The notes: generated from the sequence alone by a model not told the origin. A DNA stretch of 64,000 nucleotides from Oligosphaera ethanolica (GCF_030814695.1 NZ_JAUSVL010000001.1:5244227-5308226), one strand, 5' to 3'. Positions 19,481 to 27,906 are shown, numbered from the stretch's first letter. Numbers and translations: made by a program.

Positions 19481-21616
19481 ATGATCACCTCGCACATTGC
19501 CAGTCTCGGGGGCGTCCCGACCCTCTTTGTCAACAACCAGCCACAGCCCGGACTGGCCTACATCACCTACCTGCAGGAACGCCACTGCTATGAGGATTTC
19601 GCCAAGGCCGACTACCGGCTCTATTCCTTCACCTGCTACTTTGGCGACCAGGGCATCAACGTCGTCAGCGGCATCAGCCCCTTCGCCCCGGGCATCTTCA
19701 GCACCAAGGGTCAGCACGACTTCACGCCTCTCGACGAGGGCTTCAAGGCCATCCTCGCCGCCCGCCCCGATGCCTTCATCTTCCCTCGCGTGAACATGGC
19801 CCTGCCCCGCTGGTGGGAAGACGAACACCCCGACGACTGCAACGACAGCGGCTACAACGACGGCCCCAAACGATCGTGCTTTGCCGCAAACGCCTGGCGC
19901 GAACAAAGCGCCGACTTCCTCCGCCAGCTCATCAGCTACGTCGAAAACAGCCCCTGGCGCGACCACGTCATCGGCTACCAAATCGGCGGCGGTAACACCG
20001 AAGAATGGTTCTCCTTTGACCAGAAGGGCAGCGTCGGCCCCGCCGCCCGCGCCCTCTTCGCGCAACGCCACGGCCAGGACGCCGGCGAACACGCATTCCG
20101 CCAGTTCCTCAACGACGTCGTCGCCGAAGCGATCTGCTACCTCGCCACCGTCGCCAAGGAATGCACCAACCGCCATCTGGTCGTGGGCAGTTTCTACGGC
20201 TACACCCTCGAAGTGCCCTTCTGGACCGCCTGCCATCATGCCCTCAAAAAAGTCCTCGCCTCGCCCGATATCGATTTTCTCTGCTCGCCGGCCTCCTACA
20301 TGAATCAGCGCGAGCCCGGTTACGACTGGCCCAACATGACCGTCCTCGACTCACTCAAGCTCCACGGCAAACTCTATTTCACCGAATACGACAGCCGTAC
20401 CCACCTGACCAGGCCCCTGGCCGAATGCCGCGAGAACGCCTGCAAACCAGACACCTACGACCGCGGCGTCTGGCTCGGACCGGCCTCGCCCGCAGTCTCC
20501 CGCGGCGTCATCCGCGCCAATTTCGCCCGCCAACTCACCCACGGCCACGCCTCCTGGTGGTTCGATATGTGGGGCGGCTGGTTCGCCGATCCCGACATCA
20601 TGCGCGATATGGCTGAATTCGTCCGCATCGCCCAGCAGGATCTCGCCAATCCCCAGCGCCAGAGCATCGCTCAGCTCGCCGTCGTCGTCGATGAAAATGC
20701 CTACGCGCTCACCAACGACAACGCCCTGGCACGACGCTGCTGCTACGACAACCGCCGGCCGCTCGGCCTCTGTGGCACGCCTTACGACATCTACGACGTC
20801 GCGGACTTCCCAGCCATCGCCGACCGCTACCGGGCCTTTGTCTTCCTCTGCCCCCACCTGACCCCAGCCATGGCCGACGCCATCGCCGGCTGCCGCCAGC
20901 AGCAGCAGCCGCTGCTCGTCGCCGACGCCGACCAGCCCGATCTGAGCACCACCCTGCTGCGGCAATTCTGCCGGCAACACGGCCTGCATTGCTACTGCGC
21001 CAGCGACGACGTCATCTACGTCAACGACAGCTACATCGCCATCCACGCCAACTCCGCGGGCACGAAACACCTGCTGCTTGACCGCCCCCGCCGCATCACG
21101 CCATTGCTCGACAACGACGATGGGCACCAAGCCGACCACCTCGACCTCACCCTGCAGGCCTGCGCTACCAGACTCTTCCATCTCAACCCACATTTCTCAC
21201 ACAAAACCGTGAAAAAAACGTCTATTTTCTCGCGGTTTTTTTATTTGCCCACTTGCATGTCGCATATTATATACGACATTATAGGCATGTCAAACGCCAC
21301 TCACCAACAACTGCTTGCTGAACGCTCCGCCCTATTGGCGGAACTTGCCCGCCTTCCACACGTGGTCCATGGTTCCATCGTTGAGCGGTACACCGTCTGT
21401 TCACGGGCGAACTGCAAATGCCACCAGGGGCGGAAGCATGGTCCGGTCATGTGCATCGTGGTCAATGAGAACGGGAAGCAGCGGCAGAAGTACATCCCCA
21501 AGGAGATGCGGGAGCTGGCCGTGCAGTATGTGGATGAATACAAACGCGCGCTGACGCTTTTGGACCGCATCAGCGCCATCAACGTGCAACTTCTTCAGGA
21601 GAAAAACAATGGCTGA
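19481..21616 (+). CDS. GH42-like glycosidase with stop codon removed by IS insertion
   Basis: Native part: residues 1-569 (19481-21187), a TIM-barrel glycosidase. The likely acid/base Glu is in IGGGNTEEW (about residue 170) and the nucleophile in KLYFTEYDS (about 301); a second domain follows (VVDENAYALTND onward). The native protein ended ...RLFHLN. The IS at 21186-23407 inserted inside the last codons, so the frame now runs on through the IS end and into IS orf1, predicting a 712-aa fusion. A terminator-like hairpin just inside the IS (21205-21242) would truncate the mRNA. The glycosidase domains are intact. ATG at 19481 chosen over an upstream TTG. The family assignment is moderately sure. 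Confidence 0.8.
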   Translation: MITSHIASLGGVPTLFVNNQPQPGLAYITYLQERHCYEDFAKADYRLYSFTCYFGDQGINVVSGISPFAPGIFSTKGQHDFTPLDEGFKAILAARPDAFIFPRVNMALPRWWEDEHPDDCNDSGYNDGPKRSCFAANAWREQSADFLRQLISYVENSPWRDHVIGYQIGGGNTEEWFSFDQKGSVGPAARALFAQRHGQDAGEHAFRQFLNDVVAEAICYLATVAKECTNRHLVVGSFYGYTLEVPFWTACHHALKKVLASPDIDFLCSPASYMNQREPGYDWPNMTVLDSLKLHGKLYFTEYDSRTHLTRPLAECRENACKPDTYDRGVWLGPASPAVSRGVIRANFARQLTHGHASWWFDMWGGWFADPDIMRDMAEFVRIAQQDLANPQRQSIAQLAVVVDENAYALTNDNALARRCCYDNRRPLGLCGTPYDIYDVADFPAIADRYRAFVFLCPHLTPAMADAIAGCRQQQQPLLVADADQPDLSTTLLRQFCRQHGLHCYCASDDVIYVNDSYIAIHANSAGTKHLLLDRPRRITPLLDNDDGHQADHLDLTLQACATRLFHLNPHFSHKTVKKTSIFSRFFYLPTCMSHIIYDIIGMSNATHQQLLAERSALLAELARLPHVVHGSIVERYTVCSRANCKCHQGRKHGPVMCIVVNENGKQRQKYIPKEMRELAVQYVDEYKRALTLLDRISAINVQLLQEKNNG
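21182..21185. other. Target-site duplication, left (CTCA)
   Basis: CTCA precedes the left inverted repeat and recurs at 23408-23411 after the right one. Removing the IS and one copy rejoins the gene as CTC AAC TGA. Confidence 0.75.
21205..21242 (+). terminator. Terminator-like hairpin in IS left end
   Basis: AACCGTGA-type 5' arm pairs with a TTCTCGCGGTT 3' arm and is followed by seven T. It likely blocks read-through from the host gene into the IS. The second IS has an equivalent at 25541-25573. Confidence 0.6.
21287..21616 (+). CDS. IS accessory protein, DUF6788-like
   Basis: 109 aa. A basic, partly coiled protein with a Cys cluster C-x4-C-x-C (CSRANCKC) followed by KHGP and a YIPKE(M) segment, then a helical tail. 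It matches the small DUF6788-type proteins encoded ahead of transposases. It overlaps the transposase start by 8 nt. Its frame is continuous with the upstream glycosidase because of the insertion. Role unknown; the Cys cluster suggests metal and DNA binding (inference). Confidence 0.7.
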   Translation: MSNATHQQLLAERSALLAELARLPHVVHGSIVERYTVCSRANCKCHQGRKHGPVMCIVVNENGKQRQKYIPKEMRELAVQYVDEYKRALTLLDRISAINVQLLQEKNNG

Positions 21617-23357
21617 CACCACGTTGTCCCCGGAGCTTCTTGCCGCCATTCGCAGCATGGAGGTGCGTGGCGTTGACCATCTTCCGGTTGTGGCGGCGTT
21701 CTGCAACGCGATTCATCTGCAGGACATCGTCAATGGCTTCGTGGACACCAGGATGGACGTAAGGCCCGGGGCCATTGTCCAGGCGATGGTGCTGGACACC
21801 CTCAGCGGTCGCTCCCCTCTCTACCACTTGGAGTCATTCATGGAGGAGCAGGATAGTGAACTGCTGCTTGGTGAGAAGCACGACGCCCACAATTTTTCCG
21901 ATACCAACATTGGCCGCGCTCTTGACGCCATCTTCGCGGCGGGGTCCTCGAATATGTTGACGCAGATAGCCATCTCGGCCTGCAAGACCTTCCACATCAA
22001 CTGTTCCCGTCTGAGCTTCGACACGACGTCCATAAGCGTGTGGGGCGAATACGCCAACTATGACAAGAGCGACGATGCGCCTGCCGACGACGGAACGCCC
22101 AGAGCCCCCTGTGTCACCTACGGTCACAGCAAGGACCACAACCCCGACTTGAAGCAGGTGATGGCTGAACTTCTCTGCGTCGAGCGTGGCGTGCCGATTT
22201 TCGGCAGGTGCATAGACGGCAACGCCTCCGATAAGACGAACAACAACAAGATGCTGACGAAAATCTCCTCGCTGATGGCCAAACATGGACTTAGCCAGGG
22301 CGCCTTCACCTATGTGGCCGACTCCGCGCTGGTCACCGAGCCCAACCTGGAGCTTCTTTCGTCGACGCCCTTTGTCACTCGTCTTCCAGGCGTATACCGG
22401 GAATGCGACCGGGTCGTCGGCGAGGCTGTCGACGCGGGGAAATGGGTTGAGCTTGGCACCTTGTCCGAGCTGCCGTCACCCGTAAGCAGGCCTTGTTCCG
22501 ACTATCGCGTGGCCGAAAGCCACGTCACTCTTTACGGGATGAAATACCGCGCCGTCATCGTCCATTCCGACTCGCATGATCGCAGAATGCAGAAGCGCCT
22601 GGAGAAAGCTGTCAATGCCTCGCGGCAGAATCTGGAGAAGCAGCTCAAGAAGCAGGAACGTGAGTTTTTCTGCCAGGCCGACGCTGAGAAAGCGGCCGAA
22701 GCGTTGCGCAAAACATCGGACCCCATGCATGCCTTGGATGTTGAAGTCATACAGACTGAGGCGAATAAGCGCGGGCGTCCACCGAAGAACGGAAACATTC
22801 AGACTCGCCCCAAATACACGCTCAAGACGACCATCCGAAAAAAAGAGGAGGGAGTGAAACGCGAGGAAGAACGTGCCGGCTGCTTCGTCCTGTTGACGAA
22901 CATCCCATTGGCAGGAGATGGAGCGATGGACGCGAAAAGCCTGTTCCTTGCCTACAAGGGACAATATGGCGTGGAAAACAACTTTGCCTTCCTGAAAGAC
23001 CCGCTTATCGTCAACGACATGTTCTTGAAGAAGGCCGAACGCATCGACGTGCTCGGAATCATCCTCATTCTATCACTGCTGATCTGGCGCTTGATCGAGC
23101 GTTCCATGCGCAATCACTTGGCAAATACCGGTGGCACCCTCGTGGGACTCAACCAGCAACTAACCAAAAGGCCAACGGCCTACGCAATGTCAACCAAGTT
23201 CAGAGGGCTACAGATCATGCTCGTGCAAGGAACGCGAATGCTGGCGCGGGACTTGAGCGATGACGTCACCGCCTACCTGGAAGCATTGGGCCTTACGATG
23301 GAAGTGTTTACGACGCCAGGCTATGCGTGCAAACCAGTTCTGAAAGAGCGATCGTGA
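21609..23357 (+). CDS. IS1634 family transposase
   Basis: 582 aa. An N-terminal DUF4277-like region (MEVRGVDHLPVVAAFCNAI) is followed by a DDE transposase fold: first Asp in RLSFDTTSISVWG, second in FTYVADSALVTEPN, and Glu in the YGVENNFAFLKDP region. A basic insertion (EANKRGRPPKNG) precedes the last block. The length is typical of the family and no disruption is visible. Confidence 0.9.
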   Translation: MADTTLSPELLAAIRSMEVRGVDHLPVVAAFCNAIHLQDIVNGFVDTRMDVRPGAIVQAMVLDTLSGRSPLYHLESFMEEQDSELLLGEKHDAHNFSDTNIGRALDAIFAAGSSNMLTQIAISACKTFHINCSRLSFDTTSISVWGEYANYDKSDDAPADDGTPRAPCVTYGHSKDHNPDLKQVMAELLCVERGVPIFGRCIDGNASDKTNNNKMLTKISSLMAKHGLSQGAFTYVADSALVTEPNLELLSSTPFVTRLPGVYRECDRVVGEAVDAGKWVELGTLSELPSPVSRPCSDYRVAESHVTLYGMKYRAVIVHSDSHDRRMQKRLEKAVNASRQNLEKQLKKQEREFFCQADAEKAAEALRKTSDPMHALDVEVIQTEANKRGRPPKNGNIQTRPKYTLKTTIRKKEEGVKREEERAGCFVLLTNIPLAGDGAMDAKSLFLAYKGQYGVENNFAFLKDPLIVNDMFLKKAERIDVLGIILILSLLIWRLIERSMRNHLANTGGTLVGLNQQLTKRPTAYAMSTKFRGLQIMLVQGTRMLARDLSDDVTAYLEALGLTMEVFTTPGYACKPVLKERS

Positions 23358-23612
23358 GAAGGGAAAAATGCGTGGTTTCGGTGCATGAAAAAGTGAGAAA
23401 TGTGGGTCTCAACTGAAGCCCGCAGGCGAATCCCTGGGCCGATCTACAAACACAACCCATGCCACCGCCACCAGTAGATTTTTTCCGCTGGCTGATTGAG
23501 ATTGAGCCCGTTGTGATTAAAGTAGGCAGGTCTTTTTTTGTTCGTAGTGGGTGCGCGCAGTGTGCGCATAGCCCGAAAAGTCAAAATCGCCTTATCCCAG
23601 CCTGGAGGTATC

Positions 23613-24413
23613 ATGAAACGGAAACTTGCGGTACAATTGTATTCCCTGCGCGCCGAAGCCGAAAAAGATGGCATGGCCAGCGTGTTGAAAACCGTCGCCG
23701 ACATCGGCTACGTCGCCGTCGAACCGGCCGGCTTTTTTGATCTGTCGCCAAAAGACTTCGTGAAGATCATGACTGACCTCGGCCTCGAAATGTACTCGTC
23801 CCATCGCCCGTGGTGCCGTATCGACACTATCGACGAGACCATCAAGACGGCCCACGAACTCGGCCTTAACCGCGTCGTCTGCGGCTTCGGCCCCAAGGAT
23901 TACGAAAATCTCGACGCCATCAAACGCACCGCCGACCAAACCAACACCATGCTCGATAAACTCGCCGCCGAAGGCATCAGCCTCTTCCAGCATAACCACT
24001 ACTGGGAATTCGAGAAAATCGACGGCAAGCTCAAATACGAAATCTACGCCGAACTCTGCCCCAAAATCAAATTCGAACTCGACGCCTACTGGTCAGCCAA
24101 CTTCGGCGCTAACAACGCCGCCGAAATGGTCGAAAAATTCTACCACCGCATCGTCCTCCTCCACATGAAGGACGGCATCCTCGAAGACCCCAACAGCGAC
24201 CTCAAGATGGTCAACGGCACCTACGAGAAGAAGGTCAACCTCCGCCCCCTCGGCGAAGGCAAACTCAACATCGCCGAAATCCTCGCCGCCGCACCGGCCG
24301 AAGTCGATCACGTCGTCGTCGAGCTGGACAACTCGCCCTTCGATATGACCGAGTCCATCCGCCGCAGCTACGACTACATGGTCAAAACCGGCCTCGGCTA
24401 CGGCCGCAAATAA
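23613..24413 (+). CDS. Sugar phosphate isomerase/epimerase family protein (TIM barrel)
   Basis: 266 aa. Barrel strands and ligands: KLAVQLYSLRAEAEKDG, VAVEPAGFF, SLFQHNHYWEFE, KIKFELDAYW, IVLLHMKDG and HVVVELDNS. The Glu-Asp-His-Glu metal site of the family is present. Most similar in style to the cytoplasmic isomerases found beside glycoside hydrolases. The ATG at 23613 follows TGGAGG. Before the IS arrived it lay about 200 nt downstream of the GH42-like gene, so the pair may have formed an operon that the IS now separates. Confidence 0.86.
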   Translation: MKRKLAVQLYSLRAEAEKDGMASVLKTVADIGYVAVEPAGFFDLSPKDFVKIMTDLGLEMYSSHRPWCRIDTIDETIKTAHELGLNRVVCGFGPKDYENLDAIKRTADQTNTMLDKLAAEGISLFQHNHYWEFEKIDGKLKYEIYAELCPKIKFELDAYWSANFGANNAAEMVEKFYHRIVLLHMKDGILEDPNSDLKMVNGTYEKKVNLRPLGEGKLNIAEILAAAPAEVDHVVVELDNSPFDMTESIRRSYDYMVKTGLGYGRK

Positions 24414-24474
24414 ACCCCTTCAGCCATACCTGACACGGCAGGGCCAACTACGCCACGCCGACAGGGAAGAAGTC

Positions 24475-24514
24475 ATCCCGCGACGGTCAAACGCGACCGC
24501 CGCGGGATTTTTTT
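24475..24514 (+). terminator. Rho-independent terminator
   Basis: ATCCCGCGACGGTC pairs with GACCGCCGCGGGAT around a 6-nt loop with one mismatch, followed by a run of seven T. It ends the isomerase transcript. Confidence 0.85.
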
Positions 24515-24550
24515 GTACCCGCCCCCCCGCCGTCTCGCTTGCCCTGGATG

Positions 24551-24750
24551 GTCGCCGCCGGGACGGCGGCGATCCCAGGAGTCCAAGAGGTCCTCAAGCA
24601 GTCCCCCGCGTCCAATGCGTCATTCTACACGGTCCCGAGCGTCCCAGAGGTCCAATCCATGGGACTATGCCTCATGAGTCCGTGAGTCCTCGTCCCAGCG
24701 CCGCGCCGCCAATTCGCCCCATCGGTCTCAGGCGTCCCCACGGTCCCGGC
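24551..24750 (+). repeat. Repeat family D, copy 2
   Basis: Same layout as copy 1: a CGCCGCC/GGCGGCG hairpin at the start, then GTCC at about 9-nt intervals, and the shared GTCCAATCCATGGGACTATG core. It is followed by the junction TATCAATGACTCCTATGAAACC and a fragment of family A at about 24768-24798. Confidence 0.7.
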
Positions 24751-24784
24751 CACTATCAATGACTCCTATGAAACCCACTGCCGC

Positions 24785-25155
24785 AAAGGTCGGCCATTGA
24801 TATTGGATGCACGACATGCCCCCTCCGACGCAGTGAGACGGGACGTGCCTAACCAATGTGGCGCCATCCAGGCGCAATTCCAAGTTGTTGTCACACCCCT
24901 GGTTGCGGCGCCCTCCGGGCGCCTCACCAGGGGTTATGCATGGTACGGCCCTCCGGGCCGAACTTGGCCGACCAGACGACTTGCTTTGTCCGGTTCGGGC
25001 CGAAAACCTCCATCATTTAACATCCATGTTTTTGCGCCGTAGGCGCTTAACCATGCTTAACCCCAGGCTTTAGCCTGGGGACGCAGCCTGCCAACAGACA
25101 GTGCCTCGTAGAGGCACCCCACAGTTTTGGTTATCAATGGCTAACCGATTACGCA
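24785..25155 (+). repeat. Repeat family C, copy 2
   Basis: Tandem perfect hairpins: CCCCTGG...CCAGGGG enclosing GCGCCC/GGGCGC (about 24896-24932), GGCCC/GGGCC (about 24947-24959), GCGCC-GTA-GGCGC (25034-25046), CCCCAGGCT/AGCCTGGGG (25061-25080) and GTGCCTC-GTA-GAGGCAC (25101-25117). Ends in TATCAATGGCTAACCGATTAC. It is an inverted copy of 19040-19370. Confidence 0.82.
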
Positions 25156-25184
25156 ACCGAGTAATCGGTCACCCATTGAGAATT

Positions 25185-25465
25185 GAGCCATAGAGCTTCT
25201 GGCTGAGTCAAACGCGCCCGTTTCCCTGGCCGCGAAGCGGCAGAAGCGCTGAAAGCGCGAAACATACCAGCCCAGGGCAAGCGGCGCCGAAGGCGCGCGC
25301 CGCCCTGGGTACAACGGCGACCATGTTCGTGTTCCTCGGCCCCTTTTGCCCCAGTCGGCGAAGCTGACTGGGGCAAAAGGGGCAATGGAACTCACTTGCT
25401 TACCTGGGATTGACATCGGCGGCATGTCAGGCCGCCATTCTCAATGGCTGACCGATTACCGCAAC
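25185..25465 (+). repeat. Repeat family B, copy 1 (covarying hairpin element)
   Basis: Order of hairpins: GCCGC-GAA-GCGGC (25229-25241), GCGC-TGAAA-GCGC, CCCAGGGC/GCCCTGGG enclosing GGCGCC-GAA-GGCGC (to 25310), then a long stem at 25340-25382 (17 pairs plus an inner GGC-GAA-GCT). Copies at 44230-44460 and 54345-54595 keep the pairing with changed bases. Ends at CTGACCGATTACC. The second IS starts just downstream. Confidence 0.85.
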
Positions 25466-25540
25466 CGACGCTTTTTTCACCCAGCGATGAATAATCAACA
25501 AACAGTTCGCGAGCACAGCCTGTAAACCAGCCCAATTTGA

Positions 25541-25573
25541 AGCCGTGAAGAAAAAGTCTTCGCGGCTTTTTTT
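25541..25573 (+). terminator. Terminator in IS left end
   Basis: AGCCGTGAAGA pairs with TCTTCGCGGCT (one G-T wobble) and is followed by seven T. It probably insulates the transposase from outside transcription. Confidence 0.75.
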
Positions 25574-25663
25574 GTCGCCGCGAAATTGATAAGCCTTGTT
25601 ACTTATTCATTCTTTTCACCCCCGCCTCTTGCAATCTTGCCCAGCGCGTGATACCTTTTATTT

Positions 25664-25706
25664 GCTAAGTGTTTATACTAATCAATATTAGCATAAATTT
25701 CTTAGC
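25664..25706 (+). promoter_or_regulatory. Long imperfect hairpin upstream of IS orf1
   Basis: GCTAAG/CTTAGC, TTTAT/ATAAA and CTAAT/ATTAG pair in order around a short loop, ending 25 nt before the start of orf1. A possible operator or translation-control structure. Confidence 0.45.
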
Positions 25707-25730
25707 TACAATTAACAACAGGAGGCGACC

Positions 25731-26132
25731 ATGGGAAAAGAACTGAAATTGGTATCGGAAGCGACGCTGCGTTCTCACATCCAGGCCAGGATCCGGGAAC
25801 TAGGCGAGATGGGCCTGTTCATTTCGGGCTCGTTTGTTCACACGGAACGCAAGTGCGGCAGCAAAACCTGCGCCTGCGCCAGCGGTGGTCCGAAGCATCC
25901 CTGTTGTCTGCTGACCAGCAAAGTGGCCGGCAAGACGAAATCGGTCTATGTCCCGGTCGACATGGCCGAGGAGGTTGAGGCGTGGGTGGCCGAGCACAAG
26001 CGACTGAAGCGTCTGCTCAAGGACATCGACGAACTGGGGGAGCGACTGATCCGGATTCATGTCGCGGCGCGGGAGCGCCGCAAGACCAATCAGGCGCGGG
26101 TAAAGCAGGTCAAGGATCACCTAGACTCGTAA
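25731..26132 (+). CDS. IS accessory protein, DUF6788-like
   Basis: 133 aa. Has the same C-x4-C-x-C cluster (CGSKTCAC) followed by KHP, a GKT...YVP segment and a helical tail as the orf1 of the other IS, although the transposases differ. Strong AGGAGG site before the ATG. Basic C-terminus (ERRKTNQARVKQVK). Function unknown. Confidence 0.72.
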   Translation: MGKELKLVSEATLRSHIQARIRELGEMGLFISGSFVHTERKCGSKTCACASGGPKHPCCLLTSKVAGKTKSVYVPVDMAEEVEAWVAEHKRLKRLLKDIDELGERLIRIHVAARERRKTNQARVKQVKDHLDS

Positions 26133-26156
26133 GGCGGCAACGGGACGGAGCCCACC

Positions 26157-27587
26157 ATGAGCAGACCACAGTCGCCCCCGCTTCCTTCCGGCCAGGTTAT
26201 GGACCTCTATGCCAACGCCATAGCCTACTTCATGCCAGATTTGTGGGACATGATCAGGCAGTTTGCGGACCAACGCAAACCGCAGTGCTGCCTATACAGC
26301 GCGCCAAATCTGATAGCCACCGCGCTGATGGGCTACTTGTCGTCGCTGCCCTCTTTTCGCCAGATCGATCGCGCGCTGGGCGGGGATCCCAACGTCATGG
26401 ACAACATCGGCAGCCTGTGCGGCAGCCCGGCGCCCGCGGTCGCTCGCGGAGAAACCATCAATTACTACTTGGCTGGACTGGCCGAGCATTGGCTGGCCGA
26501 CGTGCTGGAACATACGGTGTTTAACCTCCTCAAGGCCAAGCGACTGGAGGTATGCAGGGAGAGACTGGCAGACACCATCCTCGTGGCCGCGGACGGCACC
26601 GGACTGACAAGCACGACGCGCCCCATCGCCCATAGCACCACCCGACATCATGGCGACGGGACGTTGGCGTATCACGCCTACGTCCTGCTGCTGTCCTTCG
26701 TGTCACCTCATGGCATCATCCTTCCGTTCATGCGGGAGTTCGTGGAAAACGGCGATGACTACGAACCCGAATTTCAGAAGCAGGACTGCGAGCTCAAGGC
26801 GCAGACCAAGGCCTTCGCGCTGCTGAAAAAGAACCATCCCATGCTCAGGCTCACCGTGCTTCTTGACGCCTTGTCCTTGAACTACGACATGATGGACATG
26901 TTCCGGCACTACGGCTGGCACTTCTGCATCAGCCACGCCGAGGACAAGGTGCCGGGGCTCAGAGACCAGCTGGCGAAAAAACTCGCCGCGGGAGAGTTTC
27001 GCACGACCGTGCAAGAAATCCCTGGCAAAAACGGCAAAACGATACAAACGTACCGGGCCGTAGATATCAAATACGCCTTCGGCAAAGGCAGAGAGCCAGG
27101 GGCCATCGCCGTGCCGGTGACCTACGTCGAGATGAAAAGAGTCATCCTCGACGACAACAACCAGGAGGTGGAAAGCAAAAAATACTCGCGCGTGACAAGC
27201 CACGTCATCAAGACACCCAATCAAATGGTGACCTTCTTTGAGGACATTGGATGCACACGCTGGGTGGAGGAAAACCAAGGCTTCAACGAAATGAAGAATC
27301 TGGGGCTGAACATCGAGCACGCATACGGCACCAAGGGCGAGGCGCTGAAAAACCACTTCACACTACAGATGATCGCCTTCTGCATCATGCAACTGGCGGG
27401 GAAGACCAACCTCATCGAGCTGGTCGCACGGGACGTGAACGGCGGCGGCAACGTGAGCGGAAGCTTGCGAATCATCTTCAAAAGCCTGGCGGCGACAGCC
27501 AGGGCGTTCCTGAACAACCTGAAGAACCAGGCGCTGCGCCTGCTCGAAGACTATTCGTCCTGGCGCATCAGATGGCTGACGGGATAG
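26157..27587 (+). CDS. IS4-like DDE transposase
   Basis: 476 aa. Candidate catalytic residues: Asp in LVAADGTGLTST, Asp in TVLLDALSLNYD, and Glu in RWVEENQGFNEMKN, which resembles the Y-(2)-R-(3)-E-(6)-K type block of IS4 relatives. A long insertion lies between the second Asp and the Glu. The frame is intact. Assignment to the IS4 superfamily is confident; the exact subgroup is not. Confidence 0.8.
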   Translation: MSRPQSPPLPSGQVMDLYANAIAYFMPDLWDMIRQFADQRKPQCCLYSAPNLIATALMGYLSSLPSFRQIDRALGGDPNVMDNIGSLCGSPAPAVARGETINYYLAGLAEHWLADVLEHTVFNLLKAKRLEVCRERLADTILVAADGTGLTSTTRPIAHSTTRHHGDGTLAYHAYVLLLSFVSPHGIILPFMREFVENGDDYEPEFQKQDCELKAQTKAFALLKKNHPMLRLTVLLDALSLNYDMMDMFRHYGWHFCISHAEDKVPGLRDQLAKKLAAGEFRTTVQEIPGKNGKTIQTYRAVDIKYAFGKGREPGAIAVPVTYVEMKRVILDDNNQEVESKKYSRVTSHVIKTPNQMVTFFEDIGCTRWVEENQGFNEMKNLGLNIEHAYGTKGEALKNHFTLQMIAFCIMQLAGKTNLIELVARDVNGGGNVSGSLRIIFKSLAATARAFLNNLKNQALRLLEDYSSWRIRWLTG

Positions 27588-27849
27588 CAAAAGGGTGCCG
27601 CGTGAATGCTTCCCGTGCTCGATGCCTTCGCCCCAGATACTGACTTCAACATAGGTGGACACAAAAAAGACCCGTTCCACAGTATAAAAGCTCCAAGCGA
27701 AATCACAGGGCTAACAAACTGTGCGGACAGGTCAACGCTAATCTACGCCCACATTCTGCCAGATCAAGAGAACGGCCACCGGAAGACCCGAACGGAGAAA
27801 CCCATTATTCAACGCTGTTTTTCACCCTCAGGTCATTGAGTTGCCAGCC

Positions 27850-27877
27850 TTGACGGTTATATTGCTTCAGTTATCTT
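27850..27877 (+). promoter_or_regulatory. Possible hom promoter
   Basis: TTGACG, 16 nt, TATCTT, located just outside the right end of the IS. The predicted start lies about 25 nt before the candidate leader peptide. Confidence 0.4.
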
Positions 27878-27906
27878 CCGTTTCAACATGAGGCTTTGCA
27901 CAGGAC

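Larger units (their letters stand above)
21186..23407 (+). mobile_element. IS1634-type insertion sequence
   Basis: 2222 bp. The ends are perfect 15-bp inverted repeats: ACCCACATTTCTCAC at 21186-21200 and its reverse complement at 23393-23407, flanked by CTCA duplications. Inside the left end are a terminator-like hairpin (21205-21242) and a near-palindrome GTCGCATATTATATACGAC at 21259-21277, close to a possible TTGCCC-N17-TATATA promoter. It carries orf1 and a DDE transposase. Both ORFs are intact, so it may be active. Confidence 0.88.
25482..27817 (+). mobile_element. Insertion sequence with IS4-like transposase
   Basis: About 2336 bp. Imperfect inverted ends CAGCGATGAATAAT (25482-25495) and CAGCGTTGAATAAT (reverse complement, 27804-27817). 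A 9-bp direct repeat TTTTTCACC flanks both sides (25473-25481 and 27818-27826), within the 9-11 bp range known for IS4-type elements. Carries a left-end terminator, a long hairpin at 25664-25706 before orf1, orf1 and an intact transposase. It landed in the repeat block and breaks no gene. The 230 nt after the transposase hold nothing recognisable. Confidence 0.75.

Noticed and set aside
25482..27817. A composite transposon formed by the two insertion sequences
   Set aside because: Their inverted ends, transposases and target duplications differ, so they cannot mobilise the intervening DNA together.
27606..27839. 77-codon frame after the IS4-like transposase
   Set aside because: It crosses the IS right end and its flanking duplication, and has no binding site or similarity.
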